Shown: positions 53,524 to 64,000, counted from the first letter of the stretch. The stretch is DNA of 64,000 bases from Marinobacter sp. LV10R510-11A (GCF_900215155.1 NZ_LT907980.1:1736001-1800000), one strand, 5' to 3'. Translations and numbers: made by a program. Notes: generated by a model from the sequence alone, not told the origin.

Positions 53524-54315
53524 TCAGCGGATAATGCCGCGATGAGCTCCGCGCAGGGAGTCGATAAGCACGCGCACTTCCGACGTATCGGAATAGGCTT
53601 CTTCCAGCGTTTCAACGGCCTGCTCGGTGGTCAGGCCTTGGCGGTAGATAACCTTGTACGCACGGCGCAGGGTCATCAGTACCTCTTTGTCGAAACCACG
53701 GCGTTTGAGGCCTTCAACGTTTATGCCGTGAGGCTCTGCCGACTGGCCAGCGGCCATAACGTAAGCCGGAATATCCTTCAGCACGATACTGCCACCGGCA
53801 GCCATACTGTGTGGCCCTATATGGCAGAACTGGTGAACCATGGTGCCACCGCCCAGAATAGCGTGGTCGCCCACCGTTACATGCCCGGCAAGTGTTGCGC
53901 AGTTGGCAAGAATGATGTCGTTGCCAATTACGCAATCGTGGGCCACATGCACGTATGCCATAAACAGGTTGTTGCTGCCTATTCGGGTTTCACCCTTATC
54001 CTGCACAGTGCCACGATGAATGGTGCAATTCTCGCGAATAGTATTGTTATCGCCGATTATCAGCGTGGTTGGCTCCCCGGCGTACTTTTTATCCTGGCAC
54101 TCCTCTCCAACGCTGCAAAACTGGAAAATCCGGTTGTTCCGGCCGATAACCGTTGGCCCTTTCACCACCACATGCGAAAGGATTTCTGTACCTTCACCAA
54201 TTTCAACATTGGGGCCAATATAGCTCCACGGACCCACTGTTACGTTATCCGCTAGCTTGGCTGACGGGTCTACAATCGCCTGAGGATGAACACCCGACCA
54301 GTCATTTGTCGCCAT
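53524..54315 (-). CDS. lpxA: UDP-N-acetylglucosamine acyltransferase
   Basis: This 263-residue left-handed beta-helix enzyme catalyses the first step of lipid A synthesis, acyl transfer from acyl-ACP to UDP-GlcNAc. Hexapeptide repeats run from about residue 10 to 190. The catalytic histidine lies in AYVHVAHDCVIGN and the GGGTMVHQFCHIG block is conserved. The ATG overlaps the fabZ stop (TAATG). Confidence 0.96.
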   Translation of the reverse strand: MATNDWSGVHPQAIVDPSAKLADNVTVGPWSYIGPNVEIGEGTEILSHVVVKGPTVIGRNNRIFQFCSVGEECQDKKYAGEPTTLIIGDNNTIRENCTIHRGTVQDKGETRIGSNNLFMAYVHVAHDCVIGNDIILANCATLAGHVTVGDHAILGGGTMVHQFCHIGPHSMAAGGSIVLKDIPAYVMAAGQSAEPHGINVEGLKRRGFDKEVLMTLRRAYKVIYRQGLTTEQAVETLEEAYSDTSEVRVLIDSLRGAHRGIIR

Positions 54316-54752
54316 TAAACTTCTCTCTCAGCAGTCAGTATCTCTGCAACGCAGACGACGTCTCCATCGACCAATGCGCGACAATGAAATTTCCAGATGC
54401 CACGTTTGCCAGAGATTATCTCCGACTCCATGCACAACTGGTCTCCCGGCAAAACAGGACGCTTGAAACGCGCCTTGCTGGACCCAGCCAAGTATTGTAC
54501 CAGCCCGTCTCCCGGCTTCCGCCCTACTGTCACAAATCCGAGAATTCCTGAGAGCTGGGCCATGGCTTCAATAATGAGCACACCAGGCATAATCGGGTTA
54601 TCAGGAAAGTGGCCAGCAAAGAACGGCTCGTTAAACGAGACGTTTTTGTAGCCTTTGATCGATTTGGACTTTTCAATCTCGGTCACCCGATCCACCAGTA
54701 AAAACGGATAGCGGTGCGGGAGATATTCCAGTATTTCATCGATGTACATCAT
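54315..54752 (-). CDS. fabZ: (3R)-hydroxyacyl-ACP dehydratase FabZ
   Basis: This 145-residue hot-dog-fold enzyme of fatty acid elongation has the active site histidine in [11 protein letters not shown] and glutamate in [13 protein letters not shown]. The [13 protein letters not shown] block is diagnostic. It competes with LpxA and LpxD for hydroxyacyl-ACP, hence its place in this operon. Confidence 0.96.
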   Translation of the reverse strand: MMYIDEILEYLPHRYPFLLVDRVTEIEKSKSIKGYKNVSFNEPFFAGHFPDNPIMPGVLIIEAMAQLSGILGFVTVGRKPGDGLVQYLAGSSKARFKRPVLPGDQLCMESEIISGKRGIWKFHCRALVDGDVVCVAEILTAEREV

Positions 54753-54763
54753 GTTGATCGGCC

Positions 54764-55789
54764 TCAGCCCTCTGATTTCTTTTCGAGTTCTTTAACGCGC
54801 CGCGCCAGAGTATCCAGCTGACGGAAACGCACGGCGTTCTTGCGCCATTGCCGATTCGTATCTGCACTGGTGCCAGAAGAATAAACTCCCGGCTCCGGGA
54901 TATTCCCGGTTACCAGAGTCATGCCGGTAAGATGCACTTGATTTGCGATTTCCAAGTGGCCGGCCACTCCGGAGGCGCCGCCAAATACACAGTGGCTGCC
55001 GATCTTTGTGCTGCCCGCAATTCCAACCATAGCGGCCATGGCGCAATGGTCCCCAATGCGGACGTTGTGGGCGATCTGAATAAGATTATCGAGCTTAACG
55101 CCGTTACCAATAACCGTGTCATCCAGAGCGCCGCGATCAATCGTTGTATTTGCCCCAACCTCAACATCGTCACCAAGAATCACACGGCCGAGTTGTGCAA
55201 TTCTGTGCCAATAACCTTTTTCATTCGCGAAGCCAAACCCATCCGAACCAATCACCGCACCGCTGAGAATATGGCAGCGCTGCCCTACTACCACATCGTG
55301 GGCCAGGGTAACTCTGGGGCGAATGATGGAGCCGGCGCCTATGCTAGTGCGGGCACCAATAATGCTGCCCGGCCCAATAGCAACGTGTTCACCAATCACA
55401 GCTCCCGCTTCAATAACCACATGCGGGCCGATGCTGGCACTGGCTGCCACCGTAGCACTGGGATCCACCACGGCGGCCGCATGAATGCCCGGCGGTGCAA
55501 CTGGCGCAGGATCGAACCAGTGGCTGAGGTGAGCATAGCCTAAGTAGGGATTGTCGAGTAAGAGGACATTGGTCGGACTATCCCCCGCTGCTGCAGGCGA
55601 CAAAATAACTGCGGCAGCGCGGGTATTCGCTAAGTGCTTTGCATAGGCGGGGTTTGCCAAAAAGCTAAGCTGATCCGGGCCAGCCGCCTGGAGAGTCGCA
55701 AGGCCGGAAACCCGTGTTTCCGGGTCGCCGCGAAGCTCTGCTCCCAAAGCTTCTGCTATCTCCCCAAGCCGGTAAGACTGTTCTGTCAT
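54764..55789 (-). CDS. lpxD: UDP-3-O-acylglucosamine N-acyltransferase
   Basis: This 341-residue enzyme catalyses the third step of lipid A synthesis. The N-terminal uridine-binding domain is followed by hexapeptide repeats of the beta-helix, with the catalytic His region [19 protein letters not shown] start at ATG 55789, which has GGAG six bases upstream and the family start [15 protein letters not shown]. An ATG at 55801 is less likely. Confidence 0.94.
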   Translation of the reverse strand: MTEQSYRLGEIAEALGAELRGDPETRVSGLATLQAAGPDQLSFLANPAYAKHLANTRAAAVILSPAAAGDSPTNVLLLDNPYLGYAHLSHWFDPAPVAPPGIHAAAVVDPSATVAASASIGPHVVIEAGAVIGEHVAIGPGSIIGARTSIGAGSIIRPRVTLAHDVVVGQRCHILSGAVIGSDGFGFANEKGYWHRIAQLGRVILGDDVEVGANTTIDRGALDDTVIGNGVKLDNLIQIAHNVRIGDHCAMAAMVGIAGSTKIGSHCVFGGASGVAGHLEIANQVHLTGMTLVTGNIPEPGVYSSGTSADTNRQWRKNAVRFRQLDTLARRVKELEKKSEG

Positions 55790-55837
55790 CACGCGCTCCA
55801 CAACACGCTCGTGAGCCCGGAGGCCCTCAGGCAGGAA

Positions 55838-56332
55838 TTAACGGTTTAGCTTGTCTAAAAGCTGTGAGGTCAGGTTCATCTCTGGCTTCACATAGACAAC
55901 AGCTTCGCTGGGCAGAATCAGGTCGAGATCGTTTTCTTCCAGTAACTCTTTCACTGCTGCGTCCACTTCCGGGCGGGCCTCTTCCAGAAACGCCTGTTTG
56001 CGCTGGTTAACGGTGGTATCAAGGCGCTGTTTAAGGAAGTTGAATTCCTTAACTTTCTCTTGGAACTCACCCGCAAGCTTGGTGCGCTCGTTCTCGTTCA
56101 TCATCGCCCCGTCCTTTTCCAGACGCTCTTTCAGCATGCGTGCTGATTCTTGAGTTTCGCGAACTTTCTCTTCATCGCTGGCGAAATCCTTCTGCATGGC
56201 TTCGCTGAACGACTTGGCGTCGTTAGATGAAAACAAAGCTTGGCGCAGATCTACAACGCCAACACGGGTTTCTGCTACGGCTGGCAACGCTAGCGCCATA
56301 GCTGCAGCAAACATCAGTACGATTCTGAACAT
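55838..56332 (-). CDS. skp: Periplasmic chaperone Skp/OmpH family
   Basis: This 164-residue protein has a signal peptide (MFRIVLMFAAAMALALPAVA) and then the beta-core ETRVGVVDLRQALFSS. Long charged helices (about 45-125) form the tentacles that cradle unfolded outer-membrane proteins. ATG 56332 has AGGAG seven bases upstream; ATG 56353 is an alternative. It sits between bamA and lpxD as in most gammaproteobacteria. Confidence 0.92.
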   Translation of the reverse strand: MFRIVLMFAAAMALALPAVAETRVGVVDLRQALFSSNDAKSFSEAMQKDFASDEEKVRETQESARMLKERLEKDGAMMNENERTKLAGEFQEKVKEFNFLKQRLDTTVNQRKQAFLEEARPEVDAAVKELLEENDLDLILPSEAVVYVKPEMNLTSQLLDKLNR

Positions 56333-56379
56333 AGTAGGTCTCCTGAGTTTCATTCGTTTTTGTTTCTCGTGTCTCTGAA

Positions 56380-58698
56380 TCAGAATGTTTGGCCAAGCGA
56401 GAACTGGAATACCTGAGTATCGTCACCCGTTTTATTGTTCAGCGGCTTTGCCAAGCTGAAGGCCAGCGGGCCAACGGCGGTGATCCACTGGAAGCCGATA
56501 CCGGCCGACAACCGCAGTTCTTCCGGATCTGGGTCAAACCCGCGGTCCGGATCAAAGACCTGCCCGGCATCCACAAAGAACGCCGTGCGCATAGACCGGG
56601 TATCACCGGCAAACGGTGTTGGGAAAATCAGCTCCAGAGACGCTTCGGTCAAGAGGTTACCACCGAAAGGATCGGGATCTGAAAGATCGTTTTGTGCAGG
56701 TTCGGCACGCCGCCCCAATGAGTTGGCTTGATAGCCCCGAACCGAGCCATAACCGCCCGCATAAAAGTGCTCATAAAAAGGCATCACTTGGCGATCACCG
56801 TAGCCATTGCCGTAGCCGACTTCTGTTCTTGTGCGCACAACCCAGCGGTTGCTTTCTGTAATCGGGAAGTAGAAATCGGTTTTATGGCTAGCCTTATAGA
56901 ACGTAAGGTCACTGCCGGGCACCGTAACATCGAGCGACAACGAGTGGCTGTAGCCGTCGCTTGGCAACACACCTCGGTTCAAAGTGCTGCGGCGCCAGCT
57001 GCCAAACAGGGAGTAATTATTGAATGAGTTACCTTCCTCATCGATAAAATCCGTTACTTCCTTAGACGTAAACACGCCGCCTTTGATCTTGGAAAGCGTA
57101 TAGCCTAGCCCGAAGTTCAGTCGCGTAATGTTGTCCGTGGGATAGCCAAACGTAACACGGCCACCATACTCATCCAGAAGGTAGGAGCTGATATCCTCTT
57201 CTTCGAAGTCGGTCTCACGGGCAAACACACTGAACCCACGGCTTACGCCATCTACGGTGTAGTAAGGGTCCATGTAGGAGATGTTGGCGCTCTTGACCGA
57301 GTCACTCACGTTTACGCCAAACGATACCCGCTTACCTGTGCCGAAAAAGTTGTTTTCAGACACGTTGGCACCAAGAATAACGCCCGAATCCTGAGAGAAG
57401 CCTACGGACGCTGAGAGGCTGCCAGTTGGCTGCTCTTCCACCGAGTAATTCACATCAACAAGATCGTCTGTTCCCGGTACAGGAACCGTGTCTACATTGA
57501 CCGCTTTGAAAAAGCCAAGTCGTTCGAGACGGGTTTTAGAAAACTCAATGCGATCCGACGAGGCAATACCGCCTTCCATCTGTGTCATTTCCTGACGCAG
57601 AACATCGTCCCGTGTAGATACGTTGCCGTCGAAGTTAACCCGACGAACATAAGCTCGTTTACCCGGTTCAACAAAAAAGGTCACAGCAGCGGTGTTATTT
57701 TCGCCTGGCTCAGGCACGGCATTCACGTTCGCAAACGCATAGCCTTCTGTACCCAGCCGGAACGCCAGTGTTTCTGAAATGGCCGTCATGCGGGCGCGGG
57801 AGAACACGTCGCCCTCGTCCACGGGGATTAGCTCCCGCAGCTCTTCTTCACCCACAATAAGATTGCCTCGGAGCCTGACTTCCGAAATCGTATATTGCGG
57901 CCCTTCGTTCAGTGCTATCGCAATGAAGACCTGACGTTTGTCAGGCGAAATGGACACTTGGCTGGATTCCACAGTGAAGTCCAGGTAACCACGATCCAGA
58001 TAGAACGAGCGCAGCGTTTCCAGATCGCCGCTTAAGCGTTCCCGCGCGTACTTGTCTGAGTTGGTGAGGGAATTCCACCAACTGCTGGTTCGCAGCTCAA
58101 ACAGATCACGCAATTGTTCATCGTTGAAATCCTGGTTGCCCACCAGGTTAATGTGCTGGATGGCGGCAACCGTACCTTCGTTAATATCCAGGCGAATCGC
58201 AACGCGGTTACGCGGCAGCACTTCAGCGGTTGCTTTTACCCGAGCGTTGTAGCGCCCTTGGCCAATATAGGAGCGCAAAATCTCCAACTCCAGCCGCTCT
58301 AGGGTTGCCCGACGGAACACTTGACCTTCCTGAAGCCCGGCGCCCGCAAGGGCGTCCAGGAGCATGTCGGTTTCTATGTTCTTATTGCCTTCAATGTCGA
58401 TCGAGGTGATCGAAGGGCGTTCCCGCACGGTAAGGATGAGGATACCGGTATCGCGGCTGGCCTCTATATCGGTGAACAACCCGGTCCGGAACAGTGATTT
58501 AATCCCATCTGTCAGTTCGGTTTCGTCCATTTTCTCGCCGATATTGACGGGGAAAGAGGAAAACACAGTACCTGCAGAAACACGCTGCAAGCCTTCCACC
58601 TCAATATCTGCAACCGTAAATTCATCTGCAAATGCTGGCGTCATGCCGGTTGCGGCAACAGCGAGGCCAACGGCTAAACCTAGAAGAGAACGTCTCAT
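56380..58698 (-). CDS. bamA: Outer membrane protein assembly factor BamA
   Basis: This 772-residue protein has a signal peptide and five POTRA domains (about 25-430, beginning FTVADIEVEGLQRVSAGTVF). The 16-strand Omp85 barrel follows, with the conserved FYEHFYAGGYGSVRGYQ motif region and an SAGIGFQWITAVGPLAFSLAKP end strand. The C terminus ends in phenylalanine (FSLGQTF). It folds outer-membrane proteins. Confidence 0.96.
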   Translation of the reverse strand: MRRSLLGLAVGLAVAATGMTPAFADEFTVADIEVEGLQRVSAGTVFSSFPVNIGEKMDETELTDGIKSLFRTGLFTDIEASRDTGILILTVRERPSITSIDIEGNKNIETDMLLDALAGAGLQEGQVFRRATLERLELEILRSYIGQGRYNARVKATAEVLPRNRVAIRLDINEGTVAAIQHINLVGNQDFNDEQLRDLFELRTSSWWNSLTNSDKYARERLSGDLETLRSFYLDRGYLDFTVESSQVSISPDKRQVFIAIALNEGPQYTISEVRLRGNLIVGEEELRELIPVDEGDVFSRARMTAISETLAFRLGTEGYAFANVNAVPEPGENNTAAVTFFVEPGKRAYVRRVNFDGNVSTRDDVLRQEMTQMEGGIASSDRIEFSKTRLERLGFFKAVNVDTVPVPGTDDLVDVNYSVEEQPTGSLSASVGFSQDSGVILGANVSENNFFGTGKRVSFGVNVSDSVKSANISYMDPYYTVDGVSRGFSVFARETDFEEEDISSYLLDEYGGRVTFGYPTDNITRLNFGLGYTLSKIKGGVFTSKEVTDFIDEEGNSFNNYSLFGSWRRSTLNRGVLPSDGYSHSLSLDVTVPGSDLTFYKASHKTDFYFPITESNRWVVRTRTEVGYGNGYGDRQVMPFYEHFYAGGYGSVRGYQANSLGRRAEPAQNDLSDPDPFGGNLLTEASLELIFPTPFAGDTRSMRTAFFVDAGQVFDPDRGFDPDPEELRLSAGIGFQWITAVGPLAFSLAKPLNNKTGDDTQVFQFSLGQTF

Positions 58699-58742
58699 TC
58701 AATTATTTCGCCTAGTTAATGCGCGTAAGGAGCCCGCAATTC

Positions 58743-60092
58743 TCACAACCGCATCAGGTCGTTGTAAAGAGCAAACACCATTAATGTAAGAATCATTGCC
58801 ATACCAATTCGTAATCCAAGGGCTTGAACCCCATCCGAGAGCGGTTTTTTGCGGATGGCCTCGATGGTGTAATACACGATGTGACCACCATCCAGAACCG
58901 GCACAGGCAACAGATTGAGAATACCCAGGCTGACACTGAGGTAAGCCAGAAAACGAACAAAATCTTCAAACCCGGAAGTGACACTGGCCTCGGCCACCCG
59001 GGCAATCGTAATCGGACCACTGAGGTTGCTGGGCGACAACAGCCCTGTAACCATTTTTTTGATGGCAACAAGAGTAAGGCGGGTATCGGCCCAGGTTTCA
59101 TCTAGCGCAATGGGAATCGCGGCTAACGGGCCATAGCGAACCTCCCGAAGCACATTGTCGGGCCAGGAAATGGCTTCCACCCCGGCACCTACAAACCCGA
59201 TTATTTCGCCATTATCTTGCTTCTTTTCCGCTGGCGTAACCTGCACGGATCGTTCGGAACCGGCACGTTCAACGGTAAGAGCCAGCGCCTGCTCGGGTGC
59301 GTTGCGAATAAAATCAACCAGCTCAAACCAGTCGGTCACTGGTTCATTATTCACCGCAAGAATGCGATCTCCTGCTTGAAGACCCGCAGCTTGGGCACGA
59401 CCGCCTTCTGAAATCTGGCCCAGTACGGCGGGCACATCTGGCCGCCAGGGTGTAATCCCAAACTCACCAATCGGATCGGGGGTTTCATCGCTAAGGCGCC
59501 AGCCACCGAGCTCACCGCTTAAGGTGCCCCGTGTTCCGCCATCGGACACGCCCAAGGTTATCTGGCCCTGCTCTCCCGCACGCTCGAGAATGCGCATATT
59601 CACGTCGCGCCAAGAACTTACCCGGTGCCCGTCTATTTCGTAAATCTCCATCCCTTCACGTAAACCGACCTTTTGGGCAACGCTTTGGCCGGCAACATCA
59701 CCCACAATTGGCACAACGTGGGTGACACCCACCACACCAAGCAACCAATAGGCAAAGATGGCAAAAATGAAGTTGGCAGCAGGCCCAGCTGCGGCAATGG
59801 CTATCCTCCGTGAAGGCGCCTTGGACGTAAAAGCCTGATCCTTGAGCTCGTCGGGAACCGGGCCTTCTCGCTCATCGAGCATTTTTACGTAGCCGCCCAA
59901 TGGGATGGCCGCTATCGCAAATTCGGTGCCATGGCGGTCATACCACGAGAACAGTGGCTTTCCAAAACCCACTGAAAAGCGCAGTACTTTCACGCCACAC
60001 CGGCGTGCTACCCAAAAATGGCCATACTCATGCACGGTAACAAGTATTCCCAGAGTCAGCGCAAGAGCAAGTACGGTTTGTATAATCTGCAT
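58743..60092 (-). CDS. rseP: Site-2 protease RseP
   Basis: This 449-residue inner-membrane zinc protease has HEYGH at 21-25 and two PDZ domains (about 115-290). A C-terminal LDG motif lies in LPVPVLDGGHIVYY. It cleaves anti-sigma factor RseA in the envelope stress response and also clears signal peptides. Position between dxr and bamA is standard. Confidence 0.96.
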   Translation of the reverse strand: MQIIQTVLALALTLGILVTVHEYGHFWVARRCGVKVLRFSVGFGKPLFSWYDRHGTEFAIAAIPLGGYVKMLDEREGPVPDELKDQAFTSKAPSRRIAIAAAGPAANFIFAIFAYWLLGVVGVTHVVPIVGDVAGQSVAQKVGLREGMEIYEIDGHRVSSWRDVNMRILERAGEQGQITLGVSDGGTRGTLSGELGGWRLSDETPDPIGEFGITPWRPDVPAVLGQISEGGRAQAAGLQAGDRILAVNNEPVTDWFELVDFIRNAPEQALALTVERAGSERSVQVTPAEKKQDNGEIIGFVGAGVEAISWPDNVLREVRYGPLAAIPIALDETWADTRLTLVAIKKMVTGLLSPSNLSGPITIARVAEASVTSGFEDFVRFLAYLSVSLGILNLLPVPVLDGGHIVYYTIEAIRKKPLSDGVQALGLRIGMAMILTLMVFALYNDLMRL

Positions 60093-60139
60093 AGCATTCC
60101 TGGTTTAAGCGCCAGCCCGGCGGAAATATTCTCTGAATA

Positions 60140-61330
60140 TCAGATAGTTAACAGATTAACTTGTTCCCTAGCCCGCTGCCGTGCCTCTGAGTTCTTCGCA
60201 AAGATGACGTCAAAGCTGTCTGCAGCCGCCACGGGCGTTGCCGACAGGGTTCTTTCGATCACAACCGGAATGTCAGTAAAAGCCAGATTCCCTTTCAGGA
60301 ACTCGTCTACCGCAACCTCATTTGCCGCGTTCAGCACTGCAGGTGCAGTGCCACCCACTTCAAAGGCTTCCGCTGCTAAACGCAGGCAAGGAAAGCGAAG
60401 CAAATCCGGCCGCTCAAAATGAAACCGTCCTATTGTGAACAGATCCAGCGGTGCTACCCCAGCAGCAATGCGTTCCGGCCAAGCCAAACCATTGGCTATG
60501 GGCGTACGCATATCCGGGCTGCCCAGCTGAGCCAGCACAGAGCCATCGGCATACTCTACCATGGAGTGAATAATGCTTTCTGGGTGTACATGAACCTCGA
60601 TGCGCTCCGGCGTGATGTTAAATAGCCAGCAAGCCTCAATTAGTTCGAGCCCTTTGTTCATCAGAGTTGCGGAGTCGACAGAGATTTTTTGCCCCATGGA
60701 CCAGTTCGGGTGGGCGCAGGCTTGTGCTGGCGTAACCGAACGCAGGTCTTCCGCGCTGTGCTCTCGAAAAGGCCCTCCGGAAGCAGTCAGAAGAATTCGG
60801 GTAATACCTGCACCATCCGGATCGCGAACTTTCTCGGCCGGCAAGCACTGAAAGATCGCATTGTGCTCGGAGTCTATCGGCAACAACTCTGCACCAGAGG
60901 CCGCGACAGCGTCCATAAATAGCTTACCGGACATAACCAACGCTTCTTTATTGGCAAGCAATACACGCTTACCTGCGCGTACAGCAGCAAGCGTTGGCGC
61001 CAGCCCGGCGGCACCCACAATAGCGGCAACAACGGTGCATGCTTCCGGGGCCGAAGCCACCGCGCTCAAACCCGGCTCGCCGCTAAGGACAGAAATATCC
61101 GGCCGATCTACAAGCAATTTCTCAAGCTTTTGGGCTGCTGCAGGATCGGCCATTACGGCAAATTTCGGGTGAAACTCACGGCAGAGCGTCGCAAGCTCTT
61201 CGGCACGGGTGCCGGCTGTTAGTGCGTACACAGAAAACCGCCCTGGGTGACGGCGGATAACATCTAGTGTAGATAGCCCGACTGATCCCGTGGCCCCTAG
61301 CAGAGTAACTGAGCGCTTAACCATATTCAC
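60140..61330 (-). CDS. dxr: 1-deoxy-D-xylulose 5-phosphate reductoisomerase
   Basis: This 396-residue enzyme of the MEP isoprenoid pathway has an NADPH loop [13 protein letters not shown], metal-site [13 protein letters not shown] and substrate loop [13 protein letters not shown] at 61330 overlaps the cdsA stop (GTGA); an ATG two codons on (61324) is equally possible. Confidence 0.96.
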   Translation of the reverse strand: MNMVKRSVTLLGATGSVGLSTLDVIRRHPGRFSVYALTAGTRAEELATLCREFHPKFAVMADPAAAQKLEKLLVDRPDISVLSGEPGLSAVASAPEACTVVAAIVGAAGLAPTLAAVRAGKRVLLANKEALVMSGKLFMDAVAASGAELLPIDSEHNAIFQCLPAEKVRDPDGAGITRILLTASGGPFREHSAEDLRSVTPAQACAHPNWSMGQKISVDSATLMNKGLELIEACWLFNITPERIEVHVHPESIIHSMVEYADGSVLAQLGSPDMRTPIANGLAWPERIAAGVAPLDLFTIGRFHFERPDLLRFPCLRLAAEAFEVGGTAPAVLNAANEVAVDEFLKGNLAFTDIPVVIERTLSATPVAAADSFDVIFAKNSEARQRAREQVNLLTI

Positions 61331-62184
61331 ACGTGCCCGGCTGTCAGCCAGCCGAGTTGCGTGATAATAAGCGCAAACACCGGAGCAGCCGCGGTAAGGC
61401 TATCAATGCGATCCATGATCCCACCATGCCCAGGTAACAGCCGACTGCTGTCCTTAATACCTCTGAAGCGTTTAAGCATGCTCTCTAGAAGATCCCCAAG
61501 TACCGATACCAAGCCGGTTATCAGACTTGCTGCGACCAGCAACATGGTTTCAGCAGTGCTCGCCGAAACAAGAGTACTGGCAACGATGGCAAAAACACCA
61601 ACAGCCGCCAGACCTCCCCACACGCCGGCCCAAGATTTGCCCGGGCTGACCCTGGGCGCCAGCTTAGCCTTACCAAAGGCGCGGCCGGCAAAGTAAGCGC
61701 CAATGTCTGCAACCCAAACAATACAAAACACGTACAGAATAACCAGCAGATTGTTGTCGGTATCGCCAAACTGAAAGCTGCCCGCACGAAGATGGTTCAG
61801 GCCAACCCACGCTGGCACGAGAACCAACACGCCCATAAGCGCTCGCACAGGCACACTGCCCCAGCGCTCTGAACCTGCAGGATAACTGCGAACCAGCAAA
61901 AAACAGACAATCCACCAAAGAAGCGCAAGCCAGAGCACCGCAGCGGCAGACACACCAAGAAGGCTATACAGAATAACTGCGATTACCGCAGCATAACCAA
62001 TCCGGCCCGGCTGATTCTCAAGGCCAGACATGTTGGCCCACTCCCAAGCACCCAATGTGATAATCGCAGCGGTAAACAGCGCGAAACCCATTGACGGCAG
62101 GAAAAAAATGCCCCCAATAGCGATGGGAGCAAGGATTAGCGCGGTGATAATTCGGGTTTTTAGCACAATAGAGGTCGCTGTCAT
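61327..62184 (-). CDS. cdsA: Phosphatidate cytidylyltransferase
   Basis: This 285-residue multi-pass membrane enzyme makes CDP-diacylglycerol from CTP and phosphatidate. The family signature [20 protein letters not shown] followed by MDRIDS is intact near the C terminus, and about eight membrane segments are visible. It lies between uppS and dxr with tight spacing. Confidence 0.95.
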   Translation of the reverse strand: MTATSIVLKTRIITALILAPIAIGGIFFLPSMGFALFTAAIITLGAWEWANMSGLENQPGRIGYAAVIAVILYSLLGVSAAAVLWLALLWWIVCFLLVRSYPAGSERWGSVPVRALMGVLVLVPAWVGLNHLRAGSFQFGDTDNNLLVILYVFCIVWVADIGAYFAGRAFGKAKLAPRVSPGKSWAGVWGGLAAVGVFAIVASTLVSASTAETMLLVAASLITGLVSVLGDLLESMLKRFRGIKDSSRLLPGHGGIMDRIDSLTAAAPVFALIITQLGWLTAGHV

Positions 62185-62187
62185 TCG

Positions 62188-62958
62188 TTATTTTTGTGAC
62201 GACTTGGCCGCAACTTGGTCATCCGTCTGACCAAAGCGGCGCTGCCGTCCGGCGTAGGCCTGTAACGCTTTGCGCATCTCGTCTTCTTTAAAATCAGGCC
62301 AGAATACGGGCGAAAAATACAGTTCGGTGTAAGCCAAGTGCCAAAGCATGAAGTTGCTGATCCGTTGCTCGCCTGCCGTACGGATCATAAGATCCGGCAC
62401 TGGGAGGTCGCCAATACTCAGGTGCTTCTGGATAAGGTCACCGGTAATGTCTGAAGGCTCAAGCTCGCCACCCTTCACCATTTGGGCAACCTGCTGAGTC
62501 GCCTGAGTTATATCCCAGTGTCCGCCATAGTTTGCGGCGATGACAAGCGTCATTCTGGTGTTGTTGCGGGTGAGCTCCTCTGCCTTGGCCATGTGCTCTT
62601 GCAGAGTTGCGTTAAACGCGGAGCGATCACCGATGATGCGCAGGCAGATATCATTGCGATGCAGCTTTCTGACTTCCCGTTCCAGCGCAAAGAGAAACAG
62701 CTTCATCAAAGCCGACACTTCGTCCTTTGGCCGCCGCCAGTTTTCGCTTGAGAAAGCGAACAGGGTAAGCACTTCTACACCCTCACGGGCACAGGTTTCG
62801 ACAACAGCCTTTACCGCATCCACGCCAGCCTTGTGCCCTGCTACCCCTTTCAATCGGCGCTCTTTGGCCCACCGATTATTACCATCCATGATAATGGCCA
62901 CATGCCGGGGCCGGCCATCAGCCGACACCGGAATCTCTGCGGATACTGTTCCCGTCAT
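62188..62958 (-). CDS. uppS: Undecaprenyl diphosphate synthase
   Basis: This 256-residue cis-prenyltransferase makes the lipid carrier for peptidoglycan and O-antigen. The block HVAIIMDGNNRWAKER contains catalytic Asp25. The basic motif DLMIRTAGEQRISNFMLW is conserved. It stands 3 bp before cdsA. Confidence 0.96.
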   Translation of the reverse strand: MTGTVSAEIPVSADGRPRHVAIIMDGNNRWAKERRLKGVAGHKAGVDAVKAVVETCAREGVEVLTLFAFSSENWRRPKDEVSALMKLFLFALEREVRKLHRNDICLRIIGDRSAFNATLQEHMAKAEELTRNNTRMTLVIAANYGGHWDITQATQQVAQMVKGGELEPSDITGDLIQKHLSIGDLPVPDLMIRTAGEQRISNFMLWHLAYTELYFSPVFWPDFKEDEMRKALQAYAGRQRRFGQTDDQVAAKSSQK

Positions 62959-63027
62959 GAAATCCCCTGTACGGCTAGCAGAATATCGCTGCTGGCCGTG
63001 TTTTCGCGTGCAAGTGAAACTAGGCGA

Positions 63028-63585
63028 TCAGACCGCCATCAGGTCCTCTTCTTTAGCCTTGAGCACCTTCTCAACTTCAGCGATGTAGCGATCGGTAAGC
63101 TTCTGGACTTCTTCTTCACCCCGGCGCTCATCGTCTTCGCTGATGTCTTTTTCCTTCAGCAACTCTTTCATCATGCTGTTGGCATCGCGACGCGCATTCC
63201 GGACAGAAACGCGAGCATTCTCTGCGTCTGCCTTCGATTGCTTGACCATATTTTTGCGGGTTTCCTGGGTCAGCATCGGCATCGGAAGACGAATAAGGTC
63301 GCCGCTAGTAGCGGGATTCAGGCCGAGATCAGCGGCCATGATAGCCTTCTCAATAACGGGCACCAGGTTCTTCTCCCACGGCGACACAGCCAACGTGCGG
63401 TTATCTTCCACGTTTATGCTGGCAACTTGCTTCAGCGGGGTTTGCTGACCGTAGTAGTTAACCGTCACACTGTCCAGAATGGATGGGTGCGCCCGACCGG
63501 TCCGGATTTTGTTGAACGCCGAGCTCAGAGCCTCTAGGCTCTTCGTCATTTTCTTTTCGGCTTCCGCTCTTATATCGTTAATCAC
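63028..63585 (-). CDS. frr: Ribosome recycling factor
   Basis: This 185-residue protein of the standard length has the family opening (AEKKMTKSLEALSSAFNKIR TGRAHPSILD) and the three-helix-bundle pattern. It splits terminated ribosomes together with EF-G. It follows pyrH by 42 bp. Confidence 0.97.
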   Translation of the reverse strand: MINDIRAEAEKKMTKSLEALSSAFNKIRTGRAHPSILDSVTVNYYGQQTPLKQVASINVEDNRTLAVSPWEKNLVPVIEKAIMAADLGLNPATSGDLIRLPMPMLTQETRKNMVKQSKADAENARVSVRNARRDANSMMKELLKEKDISEDDERRGEEEVQKLTDRYIAEVEKVLKAKEEDLMAV

Positions 63586-63627
63586 GTAATTATCCTCAAT
63601 TCGTTCGTCGGGCCATCATGAAACCCG

Positions 63628-64000
63628 TTATTCAATCAGTGTACCTTCTTTTTCGCCGGTCACGATGCGCGTCAGTGCGCCCGCACGACTCATATCGAAA
63701 ACTCGCAGCGGCATACCTTGATCCCTGGCTAGGCAGATGGCCGTCAGATCCATCACACCCAGCTTTTTATCCAGCACTTCATCGTAAGTCAGGTGATCAA
63801 ACTTCACTGCGGTGGGGTCGAGGTGCGGATCTGCAGAATACACACCATCTACCTTGGTTGCTTTCAGCACCGCGTCTGCTTCAATTTCGATACCACGCAG
63901 GCAAGCTGCCGAATCTGTTGTAAAGAAAGGGTTACCTGTGCCTGCACAGAATATAACCACATCACCGTCTTTCAGGTCGCGAACAGCGCGACGGCGATCG
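63628..64000 (-). CDS. pyrH: UMP kinase, 3' part (runs off the window)
   Basis: The C-terminal 123 residues of PyrH are present. The frame is open to the window edge ([17 protein letters not shown]), followed by [18 protein letters not shown] and [14 protein letters not shown], all characteristic of UMP kinase. The start codon lies beyond base 64000. Confidence 0.95.
   Translation of the reverse strand, partial: DRRRAVRDLKDGDVVIFCAGTGNPFFTTDSAACLRGIEIEADAVLKATKVDGVYSADPHLDPTAVKFDHLTYDEVLDKKLGVMDLTAICLARDQGMPLRVFDMSRAGALTRIVTGEKEGTLIE

Noticed and set aside
53542..54255. 237-aa plus-strand frame opposite lpxA
   Set aside because: It is fully antisense to a well-supported lpxA gene. The long open frame is a by-product of the codon pattern.
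54848..55543. 231-aa plus-strand frame opposite lpxD
   Set aside because: It is antisense to lpxD, whose hexapeptide repeats leave the complementary frame open by chance.

Overview
The window reads as chromosome of a marine gammaproteobacterium, most likely Marinobacter or a close relative. This is inferred from the run pyrH-frr-uppS-cdsA-dxr-rseP-bamA-skp-lpxD-fabZ-lpxA-lpxB-rnhB at the right end, the general protein style, and an OsmU-type betaine transporter. No species call is possible without a search.

Left end (1-7212): remains of a type I restriction locus (HsdR that has lost its nuclease-bearing N-terminal part), an AbiEi-type antitoxin gene whose partner is cut off, a complete Xre/MbcA-RES toxin-antitoxin pair, a PhoB-type controlled choice-of-anchor lipoprotein, and an OsmC-family protein.

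Centre-left (7213-23837), all on the minus strand: the most unusual part. A secreted vWA/PKD/Ig-repeat giant (1420 aa) is followed by a 970-aa secreted protein with a transglutaminase-like fold lacking its cysteine. Behind it lies a tandem array of 5'-truncated copies of that protein's 3' end. Each copy keeps the same stalk up to a glycine-rich ISGGxSGG motif and then switches to a hydrophobic C-terminal tip, followed at once by a small membrane-protein gene. Tip families and following-gene families co-vary: tips A and D are both followed by the 62-70-aa family, tips B and B' both by the DUF3592-like family. An IS30 element splits one orphan small gene, and a ~1.4-kb stretch is essentially identical between two copies. 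The layout is that of a polymorphic toxin or effector locus with orphan tip/immunity cassettes. Toxicity itself is inference.

Centre (23907-42027): a PEP-CTERM protein, an OsmU/YehZYXW-type betaine ABC transporter, a class V aminotransferase, rnk, a chemoreceptor with a CxxCH haem motif, a YciO-type protein with BolA, topoisomerase III, a three-gene signalling set (OmpR-type regulator, LysM/FecR protein, CHASE2 histidine kinase) and a small lipoprotein.

Defence block (42286-51248): a Wadjet/Mks-type SMC system in the unusual order C-B-A-D, a metal-ligand-poor M24/creatinase-fold enzyme, and a second MbcA-RES pair with a long palindromic operator.

Right end (51488-64000): initiator tRNA-Met, then the conserved envelope-biogenesis run listed above, all on the minus strand, ending inside pyrH.
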